This document shows positions 9,401-17,342 of a stretch of DNA of 64,000 nt, piece after piece (the first letter of the stretch is position 1; each line of letters starts with the position of its first letter). The position numbers and the translations under genes are program-made. The notes beneath the pieces are model-generated. The model did not search any database. It worked only from the letters and a program-made list of their open reading frames with translations, and was not told the DNA's origin. Source of the stretch: UBA3700 sp964478025 (GTDB taxonomy: Bacteria; Bacillota; Clostridia; Christensenellales; UBA3700); the NCBI GenBank assembly GCA_964478025.1, contig CAYZGK010000001.1:62001-126000 (forward strand), written 5' to 3'.

Positions 9401-12400
9401 TGTACAGGTAAAGGAACAAGTGCTACAAATGTAACGCTAACAGCACAAGATTTCTATCCTGTAGCAACAAGTGCAGATGGTGTTGGACAAACAAAGAGCT
9501 TAAAGATAGATATAACTGACGCTATATCTAAAGCTTCAAATGGTTATATTTATTTCTATGTTGTAGATTATGCTTTTAATGCTAATATCTATTACGATTC
9601 TATCTCTAATATGGGAAATCAAACATCTACAAGTAAAAAGGGAGATACATCAGATTCTAAAGGACCAACAGCTCAAACTGATTTAACTGAATCTAAATTT
9701 GAATTTGTAAGTAGCGAGATAGAAATTGCAGTTGATCAAGAAATAGATTTAGCTCAAACAAAATATTTAACAGGATATAACGTTGAAGATACATTTACAT
9801 GGACTGCCTCAAAAGGAACTATTTTAGCAATGTCAAATGGTAAAATTACTGGTTTATCTGAAGGTATGGCAGTAGTTAGCGTAACTAATAAGAATAATGT
9901 TACTACAAGTTTAATTGTTAATGTTGTTGCAGATTCTAATAATGAATATGAGTCAGCTACATTTGAAAAGGCTTATATAAGTGGCTATTCAATGAAAAAC
10001 ACTATAACCGAAGATGGCGATTCTTTCTTTGATATAAATGTTGAAAATAATGAAATAAAACTTGCTCCAAATGAGTCATTAAGATTTGAATATGGTTATA
10101 CTCCTTATAATTATAACTATGTAGAAAATCCTATAACTATTTATATAAATATTGCGGATACTAATATTGTTTCACTAACAAATGGAACATTAAAGGCGGT
10201 AAGCGAAGGAACAACAACAGTTACAATAAAGGTTAATGGAGCAACAGGAACAACAATTGCAGAGTATAGTGTAACTGTATCTCCAGAGATTTATATAAAT
10301 GAAAATAAGGTACTTTTAGCTTGCTTTAGTTTAGATACAAATATTGACTTATCTTCAAAAGATATAGTTGCAATAAGTTCAAAGGCATTTACTTATGCTA
10401 AAAATGCAGAAACTATTACGCTTCCAGCCACATGTACAACAATAAGTGAGTATGCTTTTGCAAAGAACGCATCAATTAAAAATGTAGTGTTTACAAATAA
10501 TAAAGTAACCTATATTAAAGATCATGCATTCTCAGGCGATGTATGTTTAGAGAGTATTGATTTAACAGGAGTTGCTCAAGTGGGTGATTATGCATTTGAG
10601 AATTGTTCAAACTTAAATGAAATAATTTTAGACTCTCAAACAGTATCAGATATTTCAATTTCTATGCTTGCTTTTGATGGTTGCAGTAAACTTGAAAATT
10701 TCACAATTGATGGAAATAAAACTCCAAATATAATTATTGATGGCATGCTTGTAATGTCGCTAGATTATGAGTCAATACTAACAGATTCAACTATAAAGAG
10801 CATTGGCAAAAATGTATTTAGTAACTTAAAGAATGAAGATACTATTGATTTAACAGGAACATCTATTGAAAGAATAGAAAATGGGGCCTTTGAGGGCAAT
10901 AGTGAGATTAAATACGTTTACTTGCCTTCAAGTATAAATTACATTGGTTCTAACGCCTTTAGTGACTGTGAGAGTTTATGTACATTAAATATTGCATCTG
11001 GTAGGGGAGATTTATATATAGGCTCATATGCTTTTGCTAACACTGCTATTGATATAATCAATATAAAGGATAAGACAACAACACTTGGTGATTATGTATT
11101 TATGGGAGACACATCGCTTGTTGGTGCAATGCTTGGTTCTGTTCAAAAGATAGGAAAGTATACTTTTGCAAAGTGTACAAGTTTACAAAAAGTTGTACTT
11201 GCTGATGGCTCTAAAGATTTAGGAACATATACTTTTGCTCCAATTACTGAAAATAATAAGACATATTATTTAAGTAAATTAAGCACTGTTACTATTCCAA
11301 ATACAATAACAAGTATTAAGGAGTACGTATTTGCTTATTGTACTTCATTAAAGACTTTAGAAACTTCAAATATTGAAAGTGTTGGTGATTATTCATTCTA
11401 TGGTTGTACATCACTTAATAGTCTTGCATTTAATAAGGCAAGTAGTATTGGATACGCTGCCTTTGCAAACTCATCAATTCAATCTATTGAAATAGGAAAC
11501 TCACTAACAAGTGGAACAATTGATATAGATGGTGTTGCCTTCTATGGATGTGAAAACTTATCTACTGTAAAGTGGCCAACAAGTGAAGGAATTTCAATAA
11601 AGGTAGGTTATGGTTCTTTCTATAAATGTACAAGTCTAGCTACAAGTAACTCATTTGTAATAGGTGGTTTTAAACCTACAACAAGTAGTGGAATTAATTT
11701 ATCAAGAGTAGAAAGTGTAGAAGATTATGGTTTTGCATACTGCGAAGCTTTAAATAGAATTGACTTAACTAATTGTAAAGAAATTGGTTATGCAGCCTTT
11801 GCAGAATGTTCAAAGTTAACATCTGTAACATTAGGAAGCGTTGAGTCTATAGAAGATTTAGCATTTATAAATACAAAGATTACAAAAATAACATTGCCAA
11901 GCAGCCTAACATATCTTGGTATGGCAGTATTTGGTGGAACATCAGCAGTTGTAAGTGTAGAAGATAATAATAATTTAGTTGTAGATGCTACAAGCGATGG
12001 ATATTCTGTAATTTATACAAAATTAGATAATGGAAGTTTAATGCTTGCATATTACCCAATATCTTCAACATCAACATCATACTCAATTAAAGCTAATACA
12101 AGTTATATCTCAAGTTATGCATTCTATAATGCTCAATCATTAAAGAGTATAACAATACCTGCTACTGTTAAATATATAGGACATGCAGCATTCTATGGTT
12201 GTTCATCATTAAGTAGTGTTTACTTTAGTGGAACATCAGCTCCAGCGTTACTTGCTGAATATAATTCTGATGAAGATGACTTATATTGTAATTTCGTAAA
12301 TTATGTATCAGAAGTTGAGGGCTTAACATTATACGTTGGTTCTAATAGTGTAAAAGAAACATTTAACAACAATCCAACTTGGTCTTCTTTCTTTAGCAGT

Positions 12401-12895
12401 ATAAGAGTTTCTTCTTCGATTGATATTGTTGATGATGTTGATTTAGATACATTTAAAAATAGTTTAAATAACTTTGGCAGTGAAGTTACTGCGAAAAACT
12501 ATAAGCAATTTGAAAAAATTGTAACAATGTATAGTAATTTATCAACTGAAGATATAGAAGAATTAAGAAGCACTACAGATGGGGAAATGTTATATAATAA
12601 GTATAATACACTTCTTGCTCAATACAACGAGTTAAATACAGGCTCTAGTGATGATACTACAACAAATTCGGATAGTATTCCTAAGTGGGCAATTATCTTA
12701 CTTGTGGTAGGTGGTGCATTAGTCATTCTAGGCTTAACAGGATTTGTATTTGTATATCTATCTAAAGGAATGTTAAGAAAAAATAATGTCGTAGTTAAGA
12801 ATTCTGAAGATGATATAGAAAATGTAGAGAAAAAGAAAGAGACGAAAAAAGAAAAGAAAAAAGATGATTTTAATGACATCTTTAAGGACAATTAA
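6440..12895 (+). CDS. Giant cell-surface subtilisin-like (S8) protease with PA, Ig-like and BspA-type LRR domains
   Basis: The protein has 2151 residues. In order: a signal peptide (~1-26, cleavage near CFA-DS); an S8 peptidase with a complete triad, Asp168 (VIDGSFD), His240 (SHGTHVAG) and Ser562 (SGTSMASP), plus oxyanion Asn334; a protease-associated insert between His and Ser (~375-505); an Fn3-like region (~640-760); two Big_2-type Ig-like domains (~1094-1162 and ~1197-1283); about 600 residues of BspA/LRR_5 repeats (~1310-1930, recurring I..YAFA.C.SL pattern); a membrane helix (~2081-2107); and a short Lys-rich cytoplasmic tail. There is no LPXTG, so it is membrane-anchored rather than sortase-attached. 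The architecture resembles C5a-peptidase-like surface proteases fused to an adhesin-like repeat stalk. Host or glycan protein substrates are inference. Confidence 0.93.
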   Translation: MKKKLSVLLIIVLAIVLICTTSVCFADSEEASSVSSTTLTSLAGEEIDISNIENYLTENILNASLDETVRVIVKYNDEKSHNIVDDLKTLGCEVTLNYTYSKFFTGSSITILSQDILSLSNLSYVKSVSICPQYTVLSTYSSSSGTNEGIIDNTTSYQGDGMVVAVIDGSFDVTHEAFSNISSTSLTITKDTYSQSLIKSLNSYSLSGATAADLYLSDKIVYAYDYGEYDVDVYDATLSHGTHVAGILAGNSSTFKGVVPNAQLALMKVADSEGIMYDDSIISALEDCLTLNVDVVNMSLGSNGGFSYKDDDGMMLAIDKLESQGITVVCAAGNATTSAVGGESGDLADEANIDNSAVCSPATYASSYSIGSAAEIKYMMVGSSKIEYNDVYYYKTSSDGDFYNDFVSSGSLDYIILKNSDDIAYGKESDYEGLDVTNKIVVVQRSADMTVTEKIAIAKEKGAEGVIIVNNTEGSVNFGVQGSDTVPTISVTSSVGKILIQNAISNEGTLTLDSSYYYSGISSFSSRGVNDDLTLGIDVVAYGTGIYSLGLDQSYMTNSGTSMASPNAAGAFTVIKQYVKANASTFGIDATNKIEISTVASRLLMSNTTLLTDINGVLYSPRSQGAGLVDINKATSTLSYITTFDSDGNEIDKTKIELGDNVSNSFVLKLKVSNFSTTSETYEISANVLTEALTEDNKMSGLDEELTFAIINVKNGNFSNNKWTVTVDAGSSAEIEITIALDSSAMLILDKFTNGTYVEGYVYLNGINNTLTCPFIGFYGDWDDASMLDITAYDEANGSEAAMRASTSYGIYAGSYYIPMGEYAYEVAEGYEKPTANEEYSALSIYSSSMYALGYIQLGLLRNAERIELVVSDSVTGSVLTTGTIDYATKTMYFSAYGMLYGGDLTLTISPYKLGLSNNGKYNVTLNIYRTYDEESEKNTISDTYTQNFYVDYELPEITDIKYTTENGKVYANIEMYDNHYIQAIGICTGKGTSATNVTLTAQDFYPVATSADGVGQTKSLKIDITDAISKASNGYIYFYVVDYAFNANIYYDSISNMGNQTSTSKKGDTSDSKGPTAQTDLTESKFEFVSSEIEIAVDQEIDLAQTKYLTGYNVEDTFTWTASKGTILAMSNGKITGLSEGMAVVSVTNKNNVTTSLIVNVVADSNNEYESATFEKAYISGYSMKNTITEDGDSFFDINVENNEIKLAPNESLRFEYGYTPYNYNYVENPITIYINIADTNIVSLTNGTLKAVSEGTTTVTIKVNGATGTTIAEYSVTVSPEIYINENKVLLACFSLDTNIDLSSKDIVAISSKAFTYAKNAETITLPATCTTISEYAFAKNASIKNVVFTNNKVTYIKDHAFSGDVCLESIDLTGVAQVGDYAFENCSNLNEIILDSQTVSDISISMLAFDGCSKLENFTIDGNKTPNIIIDGMLVMSLDYESILTDSTIKSIGKNVFSNLKNEDTIDLTGTSIERIENGAFEGNSEIKYVYLPSSINYIGSNAFSDCESLCTLNIASGRGDLYIGSYAFANTAIDIINIKDKTTTLGDYVFMGDTSLVGAMLGSVQKIGKYTFAKCTSLQKVVLADGSKDLGTYTFAPITENNKTYYLSKLSTVTIPNTITSIKEYVFAYCTSLKTLETSNIESVGDYSFYGCTSLNSLAFNKASSIGYAAFANSSIQSIEIGNSLTSGTIDIDGVAFYGCENLSTVKWPTSEGISIKVGYGSFYKCTSLATSNSFVIGGFKPTTSSGINLSRVESVEDYGFAYCEALNRIDLTNCKEIGYAAFAECSKLTSVTLGSVESIEDLAFINTKITKITLPSSLTYLGMAVFGGTSAVVSVEDNNNLVVDATSDGYSVIYTKLDNGSLMLAYYPISSTSTSYSIKANTSYISSYAFYNAQSLKSITIPATVKYIGHAAFYGCSSLSSVYFSGTSAPALLAEYNSDEDDLYCNFVNYVSEVEGLTLYVGSNSVKETFNNNPTWSSFFSSIRVSSSIDIVDDVDLDTFKNSLNNFGSEVTAKNYKQFEKIVTMYSNLSTEDIEELRSTTDGEMLYNKYNTLLAQYNELNTGSSDDTTTNSDSIPKWAIILLVVGGALVILGLTGFVFVYLSKGMLRKNNVVVKNSEDDIENVEKKKETKKEKKKDDFNDIFKDN

Positions 12896-12897
12896 AT

Positions 12898-13767
12898 ATG
12901 ATAACGATTCAAAATGAACATTTAAAGGTAAATATTAATGAGCATGGCGGCTCCATGACATCTATACAAAAAGATGGAATTGAATATCAATGGCAAGGAG
13001 ATAAGGACAGCTGGCTTGGACAAGATGTTGTAATATTTCCATTTGTAGCAAGACTAAAAGATCAAATTTATACTGTAGATGGAGTTACATATTCCATGAA
13101 AAACCATGGATTATGTAGATATTCAACGCTTAATGTTGAGGCAAAGAAAGAAGATATGGTAATACTATCTTTAACCTGGAGTGAAAACACACTACTTCAA
13201 TATCCTTATAAGTTTAATTTCTTTGTAACTTATGAACTTATAGATAACGAGTTAAAAGTTTCATATAAAGTTGTTAATGTTGATGAAAAGCCTATTTATT
13301 TTGGAATAGGTGGACATCCTGCATTAAAGTTGCCTTTAAAAAGAGAATATGGCGAGGATAATATTGATGGAAACTCTATTGAGTTTGAATATGAAATAGA
13401 GCCAAATAATTATTCCTTAAATAAAGATGGTTGCTTTATTACAGGCAAAGAAAAATTTGGAAAAATAAAGAAGATAGATTTAAGTAAGGATCTATTTAGA
13501 AAATATAAAACGCTATTATTAACAGATGCTTATATGAATAATTTAACATTACATAGATGTGATGGCGTTGATATAAAAATGAAAGTTAATAATCCAAAAG
13601 TTTTGGCAATTTGGTCAAATGAAAACTATGGTGCATATGTATGCATTGAACCATGGCATGGAATACCAGATTTAGAAGAGAGAAATCTTGAACTTAAAGA
13701 TAAAGAACTTATAAATAAATTAGATAAAAATATGGAATTTGATATGTCTTATTCTATAATAATATAG
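12898..13767 (+). CDS. Aldose 1-epimerase family protein (GalM-like)
   Basis: This 289-residue beta-sandwich mutarotase-family protein has conserved blocks for substrate contact, NHG (~residues 73-75) and GIGGHPALKLPL with its His. Near the C-terminus CIEPWHGIPD carries the Glu that serves as catalytic base in GalM-type enzymes. Family members interconvert alpha and beta anomers of hexoses or bind phosphorylated sugars. The length is typical of the short 'LacX-like' subgroup. It starts at ATG 12898, two bases after the surface protease stop, with AAGGAC just upstream, so it is probably co-transcribed. Confidence 0.88.
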   Translation: MITIQNEHLKVNINEHGGSMTSIQKDGIEYQWQGDKDSWLGQDVVIFPFVARLKDQIYTVDGVTYSMKNHGLCRYSTLNVEAKKEDMVILSLTWSENTLLQYPYKFNFFVTYELIDNELKVSYKVVNVDEKPIYFGIGGHPALKLPLKREYGEDNIDGNSIEFEYEIEPNNYSLNKDGCFITGKEKFGKIKKIDLSKDLFRKYKTLLLTDAYMNNLTLHRCDGVDIKMKVNNPKVLAIWSNENYGAYVCIEPWHGIPDLEERNLELKDKELINKLDKNMEFDMSYSIII

Positions 13768-13789
13768 GATATAAAAAGGAGTTAAGGGT

Positions 13790-14599
13790 ATGTCGGATTG
13801 TAATCATGATTGTTCTTCTTGCAATGAAAAATGCGCTTCTAGGATAGAGAAGTTTAAAGTAGAAGATCATTCAAAAGTAAAGAAAGTTTACGCAGTTGTT
13901 TCTGGAAAAGGTGGAGTTGGAAAGAGTATGGTTACATCTCTTTTATCAACTTTAACAAGACGTGAAGGTTATAATGTAGCTGTTCTTGATGCAGATATTA
14001 CAGGACCTTCTATGTGTAAAGAATTTGGATTAACAGGGCTTACTGAGGGAAGTAAATATGGAATTCTTCCTATGGAAACGATGACTGGAATAAAGGTTGT
14101 TAGTATGAATATGTTCTTGGAAAATCCATCTGATCCAGTTGTTTGGAGGAGCTCTCTTATAAATAGTGCAGTAAGACAATTTTTTACAGAAACTTACTGG
14201 GGCGATGTAGACTATATGTATGTTGATATGCCACCAGGAACAGGTGATGTTACATTAACAGTATTTCAATCTCTTCCAATTGATGGAATTATTATAGTAA
14301 CTTCTCCTCAAGATTTAGTTTCTATGATTGTTGAAAAAGCTGTTAAAATGGCTAAAATGATGAACGTTCCAATTATTGGAATAGTTCAAAATATGTCGTA
14401 CTTTGTTTGCCCAAATTGTAAAGAAAAGCACTTTATATTTGGAAAAAATAAAGTAGATGAAATTGCTCAAGAGTTTGATATTAAAGTATCGGCATCACTT
14501 CCAATTGATCCAAAACTAAGTGAAATGACAGACTTAGGACTTGTTGAGCAATATGAAGGAAACGATTTAGATCCTTTAATTAAAGAATTAACAAAATAA
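13790..14599 (+). CDS. Mrp/NBP35 family Fe-S carrier ATPase
   Basis: The protein has 269 residues. It carries a deviant Walker A typical of the MinD/Mrp superfamily, SGKGGVGKS (residues 38-46), the block DADITGPS, the switch DMPPGTGD, and the paired-cysteine motif CPNC (Cys207, Cys210) that bridges an Fe-S cluster in the dimer. The N-terminus has four cysteines (4, 8, 11, 15), reminiscent of the extra N-terminal cluster of NBP35. The RBS AAAAGGAG precedes ATG 13790. Role known for the family: ATP-dependent loading or transfer of Fe-S clusters to apoproteins. The neighbour downstream is a radical SAM enzyme, a plausible client. Confidence 0.93.
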   Translation: MSDCNHDCSSCNEKCASRIEKFKVEDHSKVKKVYAVVSGKGGVGKSMVTSLLSTLTRREGYNVAVLDADITGPSMCKEFGLTGLTEGSKYGILPMETMTGIKVVSMNMFLENPSDPVVWRSSLINSAVRQFFTETYWGDVDYMYVDMPPGTGDVTLTVFQSLPIDGIIIVTSPQDLVSMIVEKAVKMAKMMNVPIIGIVQNMSYFVCPNCKEKHFIFGKNKVDEIAQEFDIKVSASLPIDPKLSEMTDLGLVEQYEGNDLDPLIKELTK

Positions 14600-14606
14600 A
14601 TAATAA

Positions 14607-14628
14607 AAGGCCCTTAATTTAGGGCCTT
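14607..14628 (+). terminator. Hairpin terminator after the Mrp gene
   Basis: AAGGCCCT (14607-14614) pairs perfectly with AGGGCCTT (14621-14628) across a 6-nt loop. It lies 8 bases after the Mrp stop. The following bases are not a good U-tract, so termination strength is uncertain. Confidence 0.6.
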
Positions 14629-14648
14629 AATCTATATTAGGATTAAGT

Positions 14649-15515
14649 ATGCAGTGTGATTTATGCCCAAGAAATTGTAAAATTAACAGAGATGTAAGCA
14701 ATGGTTATTGCGGAGTTTCTAATAATATAAAAATTGCAAGGGCAGCACTTCATTTTTGGGAGGAGCCAATTATATCTGGAGATAAAGGCTCTGGCACAAT
14801 ATTTTTCTCTGGTTGTACACTAAAGTGTGTTTATTGTCAAAATTTTGAAATTTCTCGTGGTTTTGGAAAAGAGATAAGTGTAGATAGATTAGTTGAGATA
14901 ATGAAAGAGCTTGAGGAGAAAGGTGCAAATAATATTAATTTAGTTACTCCAACTCATTTTGTTAATCAAATAATAAAAGCATTAGATATTTATAGACCTA
15001 ATGTCCCAATTGTATATAACACCTCAGGTTATGAAAAAATAGAAACTTTAAAAAAATTAGAAGGATATGTAGATGTATATCTTCCTGATTTAAAATATTC
15101 AGATAATAATTTATCTCAAAAATATTCAAAAGTTAGTGACTATTTTGAAGTGGCAACAAAAGCTATTCTTGAAATGAAAAGACAACAACCTAAAGATGTT
15201 ATAGAAGATGGACTTATGAAAAAGGGAGTTATTGTAAGACATTTAGTTTTACCAAATGCTATTCAAAATACATTAGGTGTTTTACAGTGGATAACAAATA
15301 ATCTAGATAAAGATAGCTATATATCTTTAATGGGACAATTTATTCCATATGGAGAGGCCAAAAATATTTCTGAACTTAATAGAAAAATAAAACCAGTTGA
15401 ATATAAACTGGCTATTAATAAACTTCTTGAAAAAGACTTTAATAATTCCTTTATTCAAGACATAGAAAGCGCAAGTGAAGACTTTATACCTTCTTTTGAT
15501 TTAGAGGGCGTCTAA
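14649..15515 (+). CDS. Radical SAM protein, PflX-like (COG1313 type)
   Basis: This 288-residue radical SAM protein has its [4Fe-4S] cysteines in CTLKCVYC (Cys56, Cys60, Cys63). An N-terminal Cys cluster, CDLCPRNC...GYCG (residues 3-22), is typical of proteins related to pyruvate-formate-lyase activase but of unknown substrate (PflX family). No glycyl-radical enzyme gene lies next to it, so the activase role is unsupported. The preceding gene is the Fe-S carrier Mrp. A short hairpin follows the stop (AGGCTT/AAGCCT, 15515-15531). Confidence 0.88.
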   Translation: MQCDLCPRNCKINRDVSNGYCGVSNNIKIARAALHFWEEPIISGDKGSGTIFFSGCTLKCVYCQNFEISRGFGKEISVDRLVEIMKELEEKGANNINLVTPTHFVNQIIKALDIYRPNVPIVYNTSGYEKIETLKKLEGYVDVYLPDLKYSDNNLSQKYSKVSDYFEVATKAILEMKRQQPKDVIEDGLMKKGVIVRHLVLPNAIQNTLGVLQWITNNLDKDSYISLMGQFIPYGEAKNISELNRKIKPVEYKLAINKLLEKDFNNSFIQDIESASEDFIPSFDLEGV

Positions 15516-15523
15516 GGCTTAAT

Positions 15524-15655
15524 TTAAGCCTCTAAGGCGTCTATGTCCTCTAATTCTAATTCTTCAGAATCGATTTCTTCAATATCTTCAAGTTCATCAA
15601 TGTTGATATCGATTTCTTCTAACTCTTCTGGACCATTTAAAATAACATTTTCCAT
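15524..15655 (-). CDS. 43-residue, strongly acidic micro-protein of unknown function
   Basis: A short minus-strand ORF begins MENVILNGPEELEEIDINID and continues with Glu, Asp, Ile and Leu until it ends ALEA. It has almost no basic residues. A good ribosome-binding site (AAGGGGA) lies about 9 nt upstream of its ATG (complement of 15653-15655), which supports real translation. It converges on the radical SAM gene with a shared hairpin at 15515-15531. It has no cysteine, and no known domain is recognised. Possibilities include a leader-like peptide, a small regulatory protein or a decoy (inference only). Confidence 0.55.
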   Translation of the reverse strand: MENVILNGPEELEEIDINIDELEDIEEIDSEELELEDIDALEA

Positions 15656-15775
15656 AAGTAAATTCCCCTTATAACCTTTTCTTTATTATAAAAAATTAAA
15701 AAAGCAAAATCAATATGCGTAAAATTTGTTAAAATCCAATAAATTTCACCAAAAAGTTTTGTTTATAAAAGTGAA

Positions 15776-15922
15776 ATTATTAGAAAAACCGATGAAATGA
15801 TATGAAAAAATATTGGAAAAACCATAATTATATTGCTAAAAAATATTGGAAAAGCCATAATTTTATTAATAAAAAATATTGGAAAAACTGATAATATAAT
15901 GTAAAATAATATTAGAAAAGGA
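15776..15922 (+). repeat. Five imperfect repeats with exact 33-bp period upstream of ATPase gene 1
   Basis: Units with core AATATTGGAAAAACC start at 15776, 15809, 15842, 15875 and 15908, a spacing of exactly 33 bp each time. The second to fourth are the most alike; the first and fifth have ATTAG in place of ATTGG. A -10-like TATAAT lies at 15895-15900 between units four and five, and the fifth unit runs into the RBS of the DUF4143 gene. The location and phasing suggest operator sites rather than coding sequence. Confidence 0.85.
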
Positions 15923-15933
15923 GAGAGCATCGC

Positions 15934-17250
15934 ATGTTTGAGAGAAAAATAGAAGTAGATTTAAAAGAATACTATGACAATAAAGATGATAAAATTGTTA
16001 TTGTTGATGGTGCAAGACAAATTGGGAAAAGCTTTATTATTAGAGAAACGGCATCAAAAAAATTTAAAAATTACATTGAAATAGATTTAAAAAGTGATTA
16101 TGAAGGTGAGCAAAATTTCTTAAAAGTTAAAACTACGAAAGCTTTTTATTTACTTCTTGGGTCTTTGTATGGAGATAAATTAAATTCTTTAGATGATACA
16201 ATTATTTTCTTAGATGAAATACAATATTATCCTCATCTTATAACAATGCTTAAAGACTTGAAAAAAGAAAATAGATATCGTTATATTGCAAGTGGATCTT
16301 TACTTGGTGTTACATTAAAACATATTTTTATTCCAATGGGTTCGATTAATGAAATTAAAATGTATCCAATGGATTTTGAAGAATTTTTATGGGCTAATTG
16401 TGTTAGTAAAGAAATTGTTTCCTATTTAAAAGAATGTTTTACTAATAAAACTCAAGTTGATGAAGTTGTTCATAATCAGATTTTATCATTATTTAAAGAT
16501 TATCTTATAAGTGGTGGTTTGCCTGATGCAGTGACTGAGTATGTTAAAAATATGAACGTTATTAAGACTAGAAATATCCAATCTCAAACATTTAATTATT
16601 ATCGTGATGATTGTGCAAAATATGATTTAGATAAAAGACTAAAAATTTCAAAAGTATATGATATGTTAATATCTAATATGCAAAATAAAGTTAAGAGAAT
16701 TCAATTTAGAAAAATTGAATCTTTGGAAAATAGTTCATTAGAAAAATATGAAGAAGAATTTGATTATTTAGTTGCATCAGGTGTTTCTTTATCCGTAAGA
16801 GCAATAGGTAATCCTAAATTTCCTTTAAATGAAACAATATGTAAAAATCTAGTTAAACTATATTACAACGATGTTGGTATATTAACTAATTTATTATATA
16901 AAAATAATATTAGTGCAATACTTGATAATGACAAAGGAATAAATCTTGGATCGGTATATGAAACAGTTTGTGCAATGGAATTAATCGCGCATGGACATAC
17001 ATTATATTATTTTGATAGTAAAAAGGTAGGGGAAGTAGATTTTTTAATAAACGATTATAATTCACTTCAAGTTGTGCCTATTGAAATTAAATCTGGTAAT
17101 GATAAAAACAATTTTAGAGCGATTCCTAAATTGGTAGATAAAAATGGTAATTATAAATTGCCTATAGGTTATGTATTTGGAAATAAAAATAAATGTGAAA
17201 TTAAAGATAATTTAATAACAATGCCAATTTATATGATAATGTTTGTTTAA
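15934..17250 (+). CDS. AAA_14/DUF4143 ATP-binding protein (copy 1)
   Basis: The protein has 438 residues. It has a Walker A GARQIGKS (26-33), a Walker B-type LDEIQYYP, the family signature YPMDFEEFLWA, and a C-terminal DUF4143 domain carrying a nuclease-like EVDFLI...PIEIKSG pattern reminiscent of PD-(D/E)XK folds. RBS AAAGGAGAG precedes ATG 15934. The family is abundant and multi-copy in gut bacteria and archaea, and its function is not established. Two more copies lie at 25200 and 57622. Each has different upstream repeats. Whether it acts in defence, DNA transactions or regulation is open. Confidence 0.9.
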   Translation: MFERKIEVDLKEYYDNKDDKIVIVDGARQIGKSFIIRETASKKFKNYIEIDLKSDYEGEQNFLKVKTTKAFYLLLGSLYGDKLNSLDDTIIFLDEIQYYPHLITMLKDLKKENRYRYIASGSLLGVTLKHIFIPMGSINEIKMYPMDFEEFLWANCVSKEIVSYLKECFTNKTQVDEVVHNQILSLFKDYLISGGLPDAVTEYVKNMNVIKTRNIQSQTFNYYRDDCAKYDLDKRLKISKVYDMLISNMQNKVKRIQFRKIESLENSSLEKYEEEFDYLVASGVSLSVRAIGNPKFPLNETICKNLVKLYYNDVGILTNLLYKNNISAILDNDKGINLGSVYETVCAMELIAHGHTLYYFDSKKVGEVDFLINDYNSLQVVPIEIKSGNDKNNFRAIPKLVDKNGNYKLPIGYVFGNKNKCEIKDNLITMPIYMIMFV

Positions 17251-17342
17251 TTTTTTTCAAATGACAAATACACTCTAAAGAGGTGTTTAAGTTGTTAGAA
17301 GTTGCATATATGTGATAAAATAACGAAGCGAAGAGATTTAAT

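Noticed and set aside
12619..12891. 90-codon minus-strand ORF at the 3' end of the surface protease gene
   Set aside because: Antisense to the membrane helix and Lys-rich tail; Phe/Ser-rich shadow.
16021..16035. Similarity between the repeat core ATTGGAAAAGC and the P-loop codons ATTGGGAAAAGC of the same gene
   Set aside because: One base off, out of phase with the 33-bp period, and not reproduced convincingly at the other DUF4143 loci; probably chance in AT-rich DNA.
17261..17290. Terminator after DUF4143 gene 1
   Set aside because: A short ACAC...GTGT hairpin is present but it has a bulge and no U-tract.
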